41,181 nt of DNA, taken from contig JAFUVB010000012.1 in the NCBI GenBank assembly GCA_017471245.1, positions 1-41,181 of the forward strand, written 5' to 3'. The DNA is from Prevotella sp. Lineage in GTDB: Bacteria > Bacteroidota > Bacteroidia > Bacteroidales > Bacteroidaceae. Within the stretch, counting starts at the first letter, position 1; every line of letters begins with the position of its first letter. Below the pieces are notes generated by a model, which was given only the letters and a program-made list of their open reading frames with translations, did no database searches and was not told the DNA's origin. This document shows positions 15,501-23,150 of this stretch, one piece after another. Made by a program: the position numbers and the translations under genes.

Positions 15501-15523
15501 GCAAAAGTTTTACCTACTTTTGC
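15501..15523 (+). promoter_or_regulatory. topA promoter with inverted repeat
   Basis: The -7 box TACTTTTG (15515-15522) lies 29 bp before the topA ATG. It forms one arm of a perfect inverted repeat, GCAAAAGT (15501-15508) and ACTTTTGC (15516-15523), separated by 7 bp, which could bind a regulator or form a cruciform. Confidence 0.6.
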
Positions 15524-15551
15524 ATCCCATATTTAAAACTGTAATTGGATT

Positions 15552-17864
15552 ATGCAACAAAATCTGGTGATTGTAGAGAGCCCCGCAAAGGCTAAGACAA
15601 TTGAAAAGTTTCTCGGCAAAGAGTATAAGGTGATGTCTTCATACGGACATATCCGCGACCTGAAGAAGAAAGAGATAAGCATCGACATGGACACGCTGGA
15701 GCCTGCCTATGAAATTCCCGAAGAGAAGAAAAAACTGGTGAGCGAACTGAAAAGCAACGCCAAGAAGGCAGAGAAGGTGTGGCTGGCATCCGATGAAGAC
15801 CGCGAGGGAGAGGCCATCTCGTGGCATCTGTGCGAAGTGCTCGGTCTTGACGAGGAGAAGACGAACCGCATCGTGTTCCACGAAATCACCAAGCCAGCCA
15901 TCCTGCAAGCCATTCAGGAACCCCGACATCTTGACATGAACCTGGTGAACGCGCAGCAGGCACGCCGCGTGCTCGACCGCTTGGTGGGTTTCAAGCTGTC
16001 GCCCGTGCTGTGGCGCAAGGTGAAGCCGGCACTCTCTGCCGGTCGCGTGCAGAGCGTGGCAGTAAGACTGATAGTTGAGCGCGAGCGCGAAATACAGGCT
16101 TTCAAGAGCGAATCCTACTATCGCGTGAATGCCGTGTTCGGACTTATCCATGAGGATAACTCGCAATCGGAGGTGAAGGCAGAACTTGACACCCGCTTCA
16201 AGACGCACGAGGAGGTGCTGTCGTTCTTGGAGAAATGCAAGAACGCCCAGTTTGTTGTGAACACCATTTCCAAGAAACCGCTGAAACGCACTCCGGCGCC
16301 GCCATTCACCACTTCCACCCTTCAACAGGAAGCCGCCCGCAAATTGGGGTTCACGGTGAGCCAGACCATGATGGTGGCCCAGCATCTCTACGAGAATGGA
16401 CATATCACCTATATGCGTACCGACTCTGTGAATCTTTCAACACTTTGCCTCGGCACCAGCAAGGAGGAAATCACCAAGCTGTGGGGCAAGGAATACAGCA
16501 AGACGCGACAGTTCCACACCAATGCCAAGGGCGCACAGGAAGCGCATGAAGCCATTCGCCCCACCTATATGAGCCAGCAGGAAATAGAAGGCACGGCACA
16601 GGAGCGCCGCCTCTACGACCTGATTTGGAAGCGCACTGCCGCCAGCCAGATGGCAGATGCAAAAATAGAGAAGACAACAGTGAACATCGGCATATCCGGC
16701 ACAGCAGAGCAGTTTATCGCTCAGGGTGAGATAGTGAACTTCGACGGATTCCTGAAAGTATACAGAGAGTCTATCGACGATGAGGAGAATGCAGAGGAAT
16801 ACGCACACGTGCTGCCGCCGATGAAAGAAGGCGACAAGCTGGTGAGACGCGAGTTGGTGGCAACGGAGCGCAACACCCAAGGACCGGTGAGATATACCGA
16901 GGCAAGCCTGGTGCACAAGCTTGAAGAGCTGGGCATCGGCCGCCCGTCAACCTATGCGCCAACCATTTCGACCATCCAACAGCGCGAATACGTGCAGAAA
17001 GGAGACAAGAAAGGCGAAGAGCGCACTTACTCCATCGACGTGTTGCAGGGAAACCGCATATCGACGAAAAACCGGAAGGAGATTGCCGGCAGCGACAAGG
17101 GCAAACTGCTGCCTACCGACATCGGCATTGTGGTGAACGACTTCCTGTTAAAGTATTTCCCCGGCATCATGGATTATAATTTCACAGCCAAGGTGGAACA
17201 GGAATTCGACCAGATTGCAGAAGGCAAGAAACAATGGTCGGCCATGATCAAGAAATTCTACAAGTCGTTTGAACCTTCCGTAGAAAAAACAATGAACGCG
17301 CGCGAAGAGCATAAGGCTGGCGAGCGAGAACTGGGCAACGACCCGAAGACGGGCAAGCCAGTGTTCGTCAAGATAGGAAGATTCGGCCCGGTGGTGCAGA
17401 TTGGCGCCGCCGAAGACAAGGACAAGCCGCGCTTTGCACAACTGCCGTCAGACAAGAGCATGGAGACCATCTCCTTAGACGAGGCACTGGAACTGTTCAA
17501 ACTGCCGCGCACACTCGGCACCTACGAGGCATCGGAGGTGGTTATCGGTGCAGGGCGGTTCGGTCCCTACGTGCTTCATGCAAGGAAATACGTGAGCCTG
17601 CCCAAGGGAGAAGACCCGCTGAGCATCACGCTGGAAAAAGCCATCGAACTGATTGAGGAGAAACGCAAGCAGGAGACGCAAAGACACCTGAAGACTTTCG
17701 AAGAAGAGCCCAAGCTGGAAGTGATGGACGGCAGATACGGTCCCTATCTGGCTTATGACGGAAAGAACTACCGTCTGCCTAAAGCCATGCAAGGCAAGGC
17801 TGCACAGCTCACGCTCGAAGAGTGCATGGGAGTGATTGAAGCCCAGAACACGAAAAAGAAATGA
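15552..17864 (+). CDS. topA: DNA topoisomerase I
   Basis: 770 residues, type IA topoisomerase that relaxes negative supercoils. It begins NLVIVESPAKAKTIEKFLG, the TOPRIM domain start, with the acidic triad region LASDEDREGEAISWHL. The active-site Tyr is residue 287 in HITYMRTDSVNLS. GRPSTYAPTISTIQQREYV marks the later core. The C-terminus lacks the four-Cys zinc fingers of E. coli TopA and instead has three repeats of the type KIGRFGPVVQIG, GAGRFGPYVLHA, DGRYGPYLAY, as usual in Bacteroidetes. It is followed after 21 bp by aroK and is probably the first gene of the rightward run. Confidence 0.97.
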   Translation: MQQNLVIVESPAKAKTIEKFLGKEYKVMSSYGHIRDLKKKEISIDMDTLEPAYEIPEEKKKLVSELKSNAKKAEKVWLASDEDREGEAISWHLCEVLGLDEEKTNRIVFHEITKPAILQAIQEPRHLDMNLVNAQQARRVLDRLVGFKLSPVLWRKVKPALSAGRVQSVAVRLIVEREREIQAFKSESYYRVNAVFGLIHEDNSQSEVKAELDTRFKTHEEVLSFLEKCKNAQFVVNTISKKPLKRTPAPPFTTSTLQQEAARKLGFTVSQTMMVAQHLYENGHITYMRTDSVNLSTLCLGTSKEEITKLWGKEYSKTRQFHTNAKGAQEAHEAIRPTYMSQQEIEGTAQERRLYDLIWKRTAASQMADAKIEKTTVNIGISGTAEQFIAQGEIVNFDGFLKVYRESIDDEENAEEYAHVLPPMKEGDKLVRRELVATERNTQGPVRYTEASLVHKLEELGIGRPSTYAPTISTIQQREYVQKGDKKGEERTYSIDVLQGNRISTKNRKEIAGSDKGKLLPTDIGIVVNDFLLKYFPGIMDYNFTAKVEQEFDQIAEGKKQWSAMIKKFYKSFEPSVEKTMNAREEHKAGERELGNDPKTGKPVFVKIGRFGPVVQIGAAEDKDKPRFAQLPSDKSMETISLDEALELFKLPRTLGTYEASEVVIGAGRFGPYVLHARKYVSLPKGEDPLSITLEKAIELIEEKRKQETQRHLKTFEEEPKLEVMDGRYGPYLAYDGKNYRLPKAMQGKAAQLTLEECMGVIEAQNTKKK

Positions 17865-17885
17865 CACCTGCCCATTCCTGAATAT

Positions 17886-18413
17886 ATGAAGAGAATCATC
17901 ATCATCGGATACATGGGGGCAGGCAAGACCACCGTAGGCAAGGCTCTCTCAAAGGAATTGGGAATACCTTTCTACGACCTCGACTGGTATATTGAGAGCC
18001 GCATGCGCAAGACCGTGTCACAGATTTTTGCCGAGAAAGGCGAAGAAGGATTCAGGAAGATTGAATACAACATGTTGCACGAGGTGGCAGAGTTTGAGAA
18101 CATCATCATCAGCTGCGGCGGTGGAACGCCCTGTTTCTTCGACAACATCGACTATCTGAACCAGCAAGGGGAGACCATCTACCTGAAAGCGCGGCCCGAC
18201 GTGCTCTACGGACATCTGAAGATGGCAAAGGTGGAGCGCCCGCTGCTGAAAAACAAGAGTCCGGAAGAGATGCAGCAGTTCATCGGTGAACAGCTGGAAA
18301 AGCGGGAGCAATACTATCTCAAGGCGAAGCATGTGTTAGATGTAAGCCTGCTGGACAGCTATGAGAAAATAAAAATCACGGTGGGGAAGATCCGCCAGCT
18401 GCTAAATGCCTAA
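17886..18413 (+). CDS. aroK: Shikimate kinase
   Basis: 175 residues. Walker A is GYMGAGKTT (8-16); the shikimate-binding Asp is in YDLDWYIE, the glycine motif is SCGGGTP, and the lid Arg is in VERPLLK. It phosphorylates shikimate with ATP in the chorismate pathway for aromatic amino acids. Length and motif order are standard. The 21-bp gap after topA and 12-bp gap before speA suggest co-transcription, though the three functions are unrelated. Confidence 0.95.
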   Translation: MKRIIIIGYMGAGKTTVGKALSKELGIPFYDLDWYIESRMRKTVSQIFAEKGEEGFRKIEYNMLHEVAEFENIIISCGGGTPCFFDNIDYLNQQGETIYLKARPDVLYGHLKMAKVERPLLKNKSPEEMQQFIGEQLEKREQYYLKAKHVLDVSLLDSYEKIKITVGKIRQLLNA

Positions 18414-18425
18414 ACAACACTAAAA

Positions 18426-20318
18426 ATGAAAAAATGGACAATTGAGGATTCCAAGGAACTCTACAACATCAACGGATGGGGAACATCCTATTTCGGTATC
18501 AACGAACAGGGACATGTGTTTGTAACCCCATGTAAGAACGGCACGCAGATTGACCTGCGCGAGGTGATGGACGAACTGGCGCTACGCGATGTAACCGCTC
18601 CTGTCCTGCTCCGTTTCCCCGACATTCTCGACAACCGCATTGAGAAGACATGGAGCTGTTTCAAGAAAGCCAGTAAGGAATATGAATACAAAGGCGACAA
18701 CTATGTGGTCTATCCCATCAAGGTGAACCAGATGCAGCCTGTTGTGGAAGAGATCATCTCCCACGGCAAGAAATTCAACCTTGGGCTGGAAGCTGGATCA
18801 AAGCCAGAGCTGCATGCGGTAATCGCCATGCAGTGTCAGAGCGACTCCATCATCATCTGCAACGGCTATAAAGACCAGAGCTATATCGAACTGGCATTGC
18901 TGGCGCAGAAGATGGGCAAGCAGATATTCATCGTTGTGGAAAAGATGAACGAGCTGGAAATCATTGCCAAGGTGGCAAAGAAGCTCAGCGTAAAGCCCAA
19001 TATCGGCATCCGCATCAAGCTGGCTTCCTCCGGCTCAGGGAAATGGGAAGAAAGCGGCGGCGATGCGTCCAAGTTCGGACTCACCAGTGCAGAGCTGCTT
19101 GAGGCTCTCGACCTGCTCGACAGGAAAGGCATGCGCGACTGTCTGCGGCTGATTCATTTCCACATCGGCAGCCAGATCACCAAGATACGCCGCATTCAGA
19201 CGGCACTGCGCGAGGCATCGCAGTTCTACATCCAACTGCATAAGATGGGCTACAACGTTGACTTCGTGGACTGCGGAGGCGGACTTGGCGTTGACTACGA
19301 CGGTACGCGCTCTCCGTCGAGCGAGAGCAGTGTGAACTATTCTATCCAGGAATATGTCAACGACTGTATCTACACCTTCGTGGATGCTGCCAACAAGAAC
19401 GACCTTCCCCACCCCAACATCATCACTGAAAGCGGACGGTCGCTGGCAGCCCACCATTCGGTGCTGGTGATCGACGTGCTGGAAACAGCATCGCTCCCCG
19501 AGATGCCTGAGGAGTTCGAACCCGATGAGAACAGTCATCAGTTAGTGAAAGACCTCTATGACATCTGGGACAACCTGTCGCCCCGCAACGTGCTGGAAGA
19601 CTGGCACGATGCCGAGCAGATACGCGAAGAAGTGCTCAACCTCTTCAGCCACGGCATCGTAGACCTGAAGACGCGCGCCGAGATAGAGGCCATGTATTGG
19701 AGCGTCTGCCACGAGATAAACGCACTGGCTAAGAACATGAAGCATGTTCCAGAGGAGCTGATGAACATCGACAAGCTGCTGGCAGACAAGTATTTCTGCA
19801 ACTTCTCGCTGTTCCAGTCGCTGTCAGACTCGTGGGCCATTGACCAACTGTTCCCCATCATGCCCATCCAGCGACTTGATGAACGCCCTACGCGAAACGC
19901 AACCCTTCAGGACATCACATGCGACAGCGACGGAAAGATAGCCAACTTCGTGACCAACCGCAATAACTCTCACTCGCTGCCCGTGCACGCTCTGAAGAAG
20001 AATGAGAACTATTACCTCGGCGTGTTCCTTGTGGGAGCCTATCAGGAAATCCTCGGCGACATGCATAATCTGTTCGGCGACACCAATGCCGTACATATCA
20101 GTGAGAAGGACGGACACTACCATATCGACCAGATCATCGACGGAGAGACGGTTGCCGAGGTACTCGACTATGTACAATACGATGCCAAGAAACTGGTGCG
20201 CCAGTTGGAAGTGTGGGTTGCCAAGAGTGTGAAGCAGGGCAAGATTTCACTTGAAGAGGGCAAGGAATTCCTCTCCAACTATCGCTCCGGACTTTATGGA
20301 TACACCTATTTGGAATAG
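18426..20318 (+). CDS. speA: Biosynthetic arginine decarboxylase
   Basis: 630 residues, fold-III PLP enzyme that makes agmatine from arginine for polyamine synthesis. The PLP Lys is K99 in VVYPIKVNQMQ. Other marks are LGLEAGSKPEL, FHIGSQ, and the phosphate-binding CGGGLGVDYDG. The C-terminal half has the long helical insertion of the SpeA type and ends with YLGVFLVGAYQEILGDMHNL, including the Cys-free Asp region of the active site. No signal peptide. It lies 66 bp upstream of argB, so arginine synthesis and use are encoded side by side. Confidence 0.96.
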   Translation: MKKWTIEDSKELYNINGWGTSYFGINEQGHVFVTPCKNGTQIDLREVMDELALRDVTAPVLLRFPDILDNRIEKTWSCFKKASKEYEYKGDNYVVYPIKVNQMQPVVEEIISHGKKFNLGLEAGSKPELHAVIAMQCQSDSIIICNGYKDQSYIELALLAQKMGKQIFIVVEKMNELEIIAKVAKKLSVKPNIGIRIKLASSGSGKWEESGGDASKFGLTSAELLEALDLLDRKGMRDCLRLIHFHIGSQITKIRRIQTALREASQFYIQLHKMGYNVDFVDCGGGLGVDYDGTRSPSSESSVNYSIQEYVNDCIYTFVDAANKNDLPHPNIITESGRSLAAHHSVLVIDVLETASLPEMPEEFEPDENSHQLVKDLYDIWDNLSPRNVLEDWHDAEQIREEVLNLFSHGIVDLKTRAEIEAMYWSVCHEINALAKNMKHVPEELMNIDKLLADKYFCNFSLFQSLSDSWAIDQLFPIMPIQRLDERPTRNATLQDITCDSDGKIANFVTNRNNSHSLPVHALKKNENYYLGVFLVGAYQEILGDMHNLFGDTNAVHISEKDGHYHIDQIIDGETVAEVLDYVQYDAKKLVRQLEVWVAKSVKQGKISLEEGKEFLSNYRSGLYGYTYLE

Positions 20319-20384
20319 GTTTTCTAAAAGCGAAAGAGGAACAGGTAACGAATAATCAGAGTTTAATCAGATCAGAACCATCAA

Positions 20385-21203
20385 ATGAAAGAGAGCCTGA
20401 CCATTGTGAAAGTAGGCGGCGCCATCGTGGAAGATCCCCAGCAGCTGGCTCAGTTGCTGAAAGATTTCAGTGCTATTGAGGGAAAAAAGGTATTGGTGCA
20501 TGGTGGCGGACGCCGCGCCACTCAGGTTGCCGCTCAGCTGGGCGTGGAAAGCCAAATGGTGAACGGCAGGCGCATCACCGATGCCTCCATGCTGCAAGTC
20601 GTGACCATGGTTTACGGCGGACTGGTGAACAAGAACCTCGTAGCACAGCTACAGGCAAACGGCGTGAATGCCCTTGGGCTGACGGGTGCCGACATTAACG
20701 TCATCCGTTCTCACCGCCGACCACCCGTAACGGTCACCGAACAGACTCCCGACGGGCAACCTCGGCAAAGAGTGATCGACTACGGATATGTGGGCGATGT
20801 GGATAAAGCCGACGGCGAAATGCTCTCCACACTGATTGAGGCTGGCATCACGCCCGTAATGGCTCCCCTGACCCACGACGGTCAAGGCAACATACTGAAC
20901 ACCAATGCCGACACCATTGCCAGCGAAACGGCAAAGGCACTGGCTTCATTCTATGATGTCACGCTCATCTTCTCGTTTGAGAAGAAAGGCGTGCTCAGCA
21001 ATCCAAACGATGAAGAAAGCGTCATCCCCGTAATCACCCACGATGACTTCGTACGCTATGTTGCCGACGGCACCGTTGCAGGCGGCATGATTCCCAAACT
21101 CGAAAATGCCTTCAGCGCCATCGATGCCGGCGTGAAACAGGTGATCATCACCCTCGCTACAGCCATCGACGGCAAGCACGGTACCATCATCAAACAATCA
21201 TGA
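20385..21203 (+). CDS. argB: Acetylglutamate kinase (N-acyl-glutamate kinase)
   Basis: 272 residues of the amino-acid kinase family. KVGGAIVED binds phosphate, HGGGRRATQ and VNGRRITD form the substrate region, NTNADTIASETAKAL and GGMIPKLENAFSAIDAGV are typical of ArgB. It phosphorylates N-acetylglutamate in arginine synthesis; in Bacteroidetes the pathway often uses N-succinylated intermediates, so the true substrate may be N-succinylglutamate. The N-terminal extension of arginine-inhibited ArgB is absent, which suggests no direct feedback by arginine. Confidence 0.94.
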   Translation: MKESLTIVKVGGAIVEDPQQLAQLLKDFSAIEGKKVLVHGGGRRATQVAAQLGVESQMVNGRRITDASMLQVVTMVYGGLVNKNLVAQLQANGVNALGLTGADINVIRSHRRPPVTVTEQTPDGQPRQRVIDYGYVGDVDKADGEMLSTLIEAGITPVMAPLTHDGQGNILNTNADTIASETAKALASFYDVTLIFSFEKKGVLSNPNDEESVIPVITHDDFVRYVADGTVAGGMIPKLENAFSAIDAGVKQVIITLATAIDGKHGTIIKQS

Positions 21204-21312
21204 CAGATTGCCGGCTCGTGAAATCATTGGATGTTTGTAAAGACGAGCACACGGAAACAACCATTGTAAGGTTAACAGACGTTAAAAGCATAGATAATTC
21301 ATCCAATTGCTG

Positions 21313-21320
21313 TAACTTTG
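21313..21320 (+). promoter_or_regulatory. -7 box of the sigma factor gene
   Basis: TAACTTTG, 35 bp before ATG 21356. No TTTG at the usual distance. It supports the downstream start over the longer open frame that overlaps argB. Confidence 0.55.
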
Positions 21321-21355
21321 TTGCCAGTGAATCGTCGTTTAAATATAGAGTGCAG

Positions 21356-21868
21356 ATGAAAACAATCAGCTTTCGAAACGATATATTGCCGTTGAAAAAC
21401 GTGCTATATCGTCTCGCATTGCGTATAACTCTGAATCATGAAGACTCGGAGGATGTGGTGCAAGACACGCTGATGAAGCTATGGAACAGGCGCGACAACT
21501 GGCAAGAAATCGAAAACATGGAGGCCTTCGCACTGACCATCTGCCGCCATCTCGCACTCGACAAGGTGAAGCGGGCTGCCACTAACGACGTGAGCCTTGA
21601 CGAAGGACAGGTGGCGGAGCTGATGCAAGCACCGAATCCCTTTGAGCAGATAACGCTGCGCGACAGGATTGAAATGGTGAGGCAACTGCTGAATAGCCTG
21701 CCGGAGAAGCAAAGAAGCTGTATGCAACTGAGAGACTTCGAGGGTAAGAGCTACAAAGAGATTGCCGATATCCTGCAAGTGAGCGAGGAGCAAGTGAAGG
21801 TGAACATCCACCGTGCGAGACAAATGATTAAGCAAAAATTCAAAGAAGCCGAAGAATATGGACTATAA
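21356..21868 (+). CDS. ECF-type RNA polymerase sigma factor
   Basis: 170 residues from ATG 21356. Region 2 is DSEDVVQDTLMKLWNRRDNW, with the -10 recognition part in AFALTICRHLALDKVKR. Region 4 is LPEKQRSCMQLRDFEG followed by KSYKEIADILQVSEEQVK. The frame is open back to 21200, but the promoter box at 21313 and poor likeness of the first 52 codons favour the shorter protein. The stop overlaps the next gene by 11 bp, which encodes the likely anti-sigma partner. Regulon unknown. Confidence 0.9.
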   Translation: MKTISFRNDILPLKNVLYRLALRITLNHEDSEDVVQDTLMKLWNRRDNWQEIENMEAFALTICRHLALDKVKRAATNDVSLDEGQVAELMQAPNPFEQITLRDRIEMVRQLLNSLPEKQRSCMQLRDFEGKSYKEIADILQVSEEQVKVNIHRARQMIKQKFKEAEEYGL

Positions 21869-22334
21869 GTACATTGAGCAACTGCTGGAACGCTACTGGG
21901 CGTGCGACACTTCTCTTGAAGAAGAGGAGATACTGCGCACGTTCTTCAGCCAGAAAGATGTTCCCGCTCCCCTTCTCCGATACAAGGCTCTGTTCATTTA
22001 TGAGCAGACATCGAAGAAGGAGGACATGTTGGGCGATGACTTCGACCAGAAGATGATGGAGATGATCGACGAGCAAGCACCTGTGAAGGCAAAGACCATC
22101 AGCATCACCCAGCGCTTCATGCCGCTGTTCAAGGCTGCTGCCGTTGTTGCCATCATCCTCACAATGGGCAATGCCCTGCAGGTGGCATTCAATCACGACG
22201 GACAGTTTGATGAGCAGACCATCAACATGGCAGGATTCCAGAAACCGAGCGAGGGTCCTTCCATGGCGATGAGCGACTCCATGAAAGTGGACACGCTCAA
22301 AAAGGTTGAAATTCCTTCTGCAAGCATCCGCTAA
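21858..22334 (+). CDS. Putative anti-sigma factor, single-pass membrane protein
   Basis: 158 residues. The first 85 are cytosolic and helical (YIEQLLERYWACDTSLEEEE, a form common in Bacteroidetes proteins encoded after ECF sigma genes). One membrane helix follows, about residues 90-110 (FKAAAVVAIILTMGNALQVAF). The remaining 45 residues would be periplasmic and are low in complexity. The 11-bp overlap with the sigma gene gives coupled synthesis. The function is inferred from context and topology; there is no classic zinc anti-sigma motif. Confidence 0.65.
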   Translation: MDYKYIEQLLERYWACDTSLEEEEILRTFFSQKDVPAPLLRYKALFIYEQTSKKEDMLGDDFDQKMMEMIDEQAPVKAKTISITQRFMPLFKAAAVVAIILTMGNALQVAFNHDGQFDEQTINMAGFQKPSEGPSMAMSDSMKVDTLKKVEIPSASIR

Positions 22335-22472
22335 GGCTGCGAACAGATAATATGATGAAGATATATTTCTATGCTTTCTCTATAAAATCATGTTTAGTAA
22401 AACACATTTTTAAACGAAACTGTGAAGTTTCAATTCTCTCAAATTTTTCATAACATACTAACGTAAAGAGGG

Positions 22473-22511
22473 GAGCGCCATCAAAGTTTATTTGGTGGCG
22501 CTCAATTTTTT
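22473..22511 (+). terminator. Rho-independent terminator after the sigma/anti-sigma genes
   Basis: Perfect 8-bp stem GAGCGCCA (22473-22480) with TGGCGCTC (22496-22503), followed by AATTTTTT. It ends the rightward run that starts at topA or at the sigma promoter. Confidence 0.85.
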
Positions 22512-22521
22512 CAATTGAAAG

Positions 22522-22553
22522 TTTGGAGCATTAAAGGTTTTTTGCTATTTTTG
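22522..22553 (+). promoter_or_regulatory. Promoter of the AraC-type regulator
   Basis: TTTG (22522-22525), 20 bp, TATTTTTG (22546-22553); the GTG start is 32 bp further on. It follows directly on the terminator, so this gene is its own unit. Confidence 0.75.
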
Positions 22554-22585
22554 CAGACAATTGAAACCATTAAATAAACGAATCC

Positions 22586-23146
22586 GTGCTGACATCTTCA
22601 ACCTTCACATACATATTATTATTGGGAGCCTGCATGCTTCCTTTTGGCATATACTACCTGTTTTCCATTCATCGCAACAGGCAGAAGCACACCAAAACCA
22701 CTTCTGGCAATGAACTGAGCACAGCGGCAATGAACAATTCACACCTGCTGCAATCAAATATTGAGAAAAAAGCAGATGGCAAGAACATCCTGAAGACAGA
22801 AAGACAGCAGATGTCAGAATCGGAACAACAGATGATGGCGAGGATGGACAAGTATATCAAAGAAAACATTGGCGATCCAGACCTGAAGATTGAGGATATT
22901 GCCAATGCCGTCAACCTGAGCCGCACCGTCTTCTATGAAAGGATGAAAAGCCTCACGGAAATGTCGCCATCAGACTATCTGCGGCATGTGAGGATGCAGC
23001 GAGCCAAGGAACTGGTCGCTACATCCGACATGACTTTCTCACAAATTGCCTATCAAGTGGGGTTCACCGATCCGAAATACTTCCGTATTTGTTTCAAGAA
23101 GGAAACGGGAGTCACACCATCTGAATTCAGGCGAACCTCACAGTAA
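22586..23146 (+). CDS. Membrane-anchored AraC-family regulator
   Basis: 186 residues starting with GTG 22586 (no ATG lies between promoter and the first membrane segment). Residues 8-27 (YILLLGACMLPFGIYYLFSI) are a membrane helix, followed by a polar linker of about 50 residues and an AraC/HTH_18 domain with two helix-turn-helix units: IEDIANAVNLSRTVFYERMK and SQIAYQVGFTDPKYFRICFK. The end GVTPSEFR is standard. Bacteroidetes hybrid two-component sensors end in the same HTH after a membrane helix and histidine kinase; here the sensor, kinase and receiver are absent. It may be a shrunken derivative or a true one-component membrane regulator. Confidence 0.8.
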   Translation: MLTSSTFTYILLLGACMLPFGIYYLFSIHRNRQKHTKTTSGNELSTAAMNNSHLLQSNIEKKADGKNILKTERQQMSESEQQMMARMDKYIKENIGDPDLKIEDIANAVNLSRTVFYERMKSLTEMSPSDYLRHVRMQRAKELVATSDMTFSQIAYQVGFTDPKYFRICFKKETGVTPSEFRRTSQ

Positions 23147-23150
23147 TTGC

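Larger units (their letters stand above)
14571..15551. other. 980-bp divergent intergenic region
   Basis: It separates the leftward methyltransferase from rightward topA. From left to right it holds the nested stem-loop, a possible mini-gene with a GAGGAAG-like ribosome site before ATG 14822 region (peptide MHIKHLFGEHRNVRNF), four further hairpins (14864-15004), a -7 box facing left (15030-15023), a 22-bp degenerate repeat (15191-15300) and the topA promoter. Long open frames on both strands here have no family likeness and were not called. Confidence 0.6.

Noticed and set aside
14936-15504. Open frames of 80-127 codons on both strands
   Set aside because: They overlap each other and the 22-bp repeat, with no family likeness or promoter fit.
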